Assembly: GCA_963752495.1 (NCBI GenBank)
Contig: CAVVYJ010000005.1
Span: 124,001 to 188,000 of the forward strand
Source: CAVVYJ01 sp963752495
GTDB lineage: Bacteria; Pseudomonadota; Gammaproteobacteria; Burkholderiales; Methylophilaceae
Direction of reading: 5' to 3'
DNA: 64,000 bases
In this document: positions 63,923 through 64,000 of the stretch, in pieces
Layout: each line of letters opens with the position of its first letter
How positions within the stretch are numbered: position 1 is the stretch's first letter
Program-made: the position numbers and the translations under genes
Notes under the pieces: generated by a model
What the model was told of the DNA's origin: nothing
Database searches by the model: none
Seen by the model: the letters and a program-made list of their open reading frames with translations, nothing else

Positions 63923-64000
63923 CTTAAGTAAAAACCCCTCCAGCAACGAGATTCGACAAGCGTTTCTCGATTTTTTTGCGTCTAAGGGACACGAAATCGT
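63911..64000 (+). CDS. alaS: Alanine-tRNA ligase, N-terminal fragment (continues past the window)
   Basis: ATG 63911 opens a frame that runs off the window end. The first 30 residues include SNEIRQAFLDFFASKGHEI, the standard N-terminus of alanyl-tRNA synthetase. It overlaps recX by 12 bases. The recA-recX-alaS order is widely conserved in Proteobacteria. Confidence 0.95.

Noticed and set aside
1..64000. CRISPR arrays, insertion sequences, phage genes, integrases
   Set aside because: No regularly spaced repeats, transposase motifs, terminal inverted repeats or integrase/capsid proteins were seen on either strand.

Overview
The window looks like chromosomal housekeeping DNA from a betaproteobacterium, most likely Methylophilaceae (Methylotenera-like). 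This rests on gene order (lolB-ispE-tRNA-Gln-prs-rplY-pth-ychF; miaB-phoH-ybeY-corC-lnt), small betaproteobacterial families (DUF3149, DarP/YjgA, zf-CHCC) and protein style. No methanol-oxidation gene lies in the window, so the family assignment is an inference. No phage, insertion sequence, CRISPR array or rRNA was seen.

Layout. 0-7 kb: the tail of a secreted protein, a DUF2147 protein, a diguanylate cyclase, mutM, and a minus-strand gldA/gldF/gldG-like ABC module ending in a DUF4340 gene. 7-14 kb: TPR protein, lolB, ispE, tRNA-Gln, prs, rplY, pth and ychF. 14-21 kb: small accessory genes (a possible zinc protein, two EF-hand proteins, an SDR, a FemAB/GNAT-like protein), an OmpR/EnvZ pair and a REC-REC-GGDEF protein. 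21-25 kb: cysG and a large adenylation-carrier-acyltransferase fusion, both broken as read. 25-37 kb: miaB, phoH, ybeY, corC, lnt, glyQ, glyS, gmhB, plsC and a YgjP-type metalloprotease, with mscL and small genes interspersed. 37-41 kb: a four-gene polyamine-type ABC importer. 41-53 kb: SCO1, ilvE, a zf-CHCC protein, murI, a cobalamin adenosyltransferase, pcnB, folK, a deoxynucleoside kinase, panB, panC, panD, rsfS, rlmH and a photolyase. 53-64 kb: mlaA, pmbA, darP, nhaD, a PDZ protein, mog, a prolyl-4-hydroxylase-like gene, vanZ, thiL, pgpA, pncC, a Tyr/His-rich secreted protein, recA, recX and the start of alaS.

How genes work together. Coherent sets are lipoprotein and envelope biogenesis (lolB, lnt, mlaA, plsC, gmhB, murI, pgpA), translation and RNA (prs to ychF, glyQS, miaB, ybeY, rsfS, rlmH, pcnB, darP, alaS), cofactors (panBCD, folK, thiL, cysG, cobalamin adenosyltransferase, mog, pncC), and DNA repair (mutM, phr, recA, recX). 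Many same-strand neighbours overlap by a few bases (ATGA or TAATG), which indicates translational coupling.

The most striking raw-sequence feature is the number of single-base indels that split conserved genes: prs, ychF, ompR, cysG, the acyltransferase fusion, glyQ, glyS, gmhB, the cobalamin adenosyltransferase, phr, vanZ, thiL and probably recX. Several sit in short homopolymers, several of the genes are normally essential, and correcting one base restores the family sequence. They most likely reflect sequencing or assembly errors rather than gene decay. The most interesting biology is the solo adenylation-carrier-OafA-type acyltransferase fusion. Next come the Gld-like ABC module, a structured intergenic element upstream of the cobalamin adenosyltransferase, and a Fur-box-like site next to a Tyr/His-rich secreted protein.
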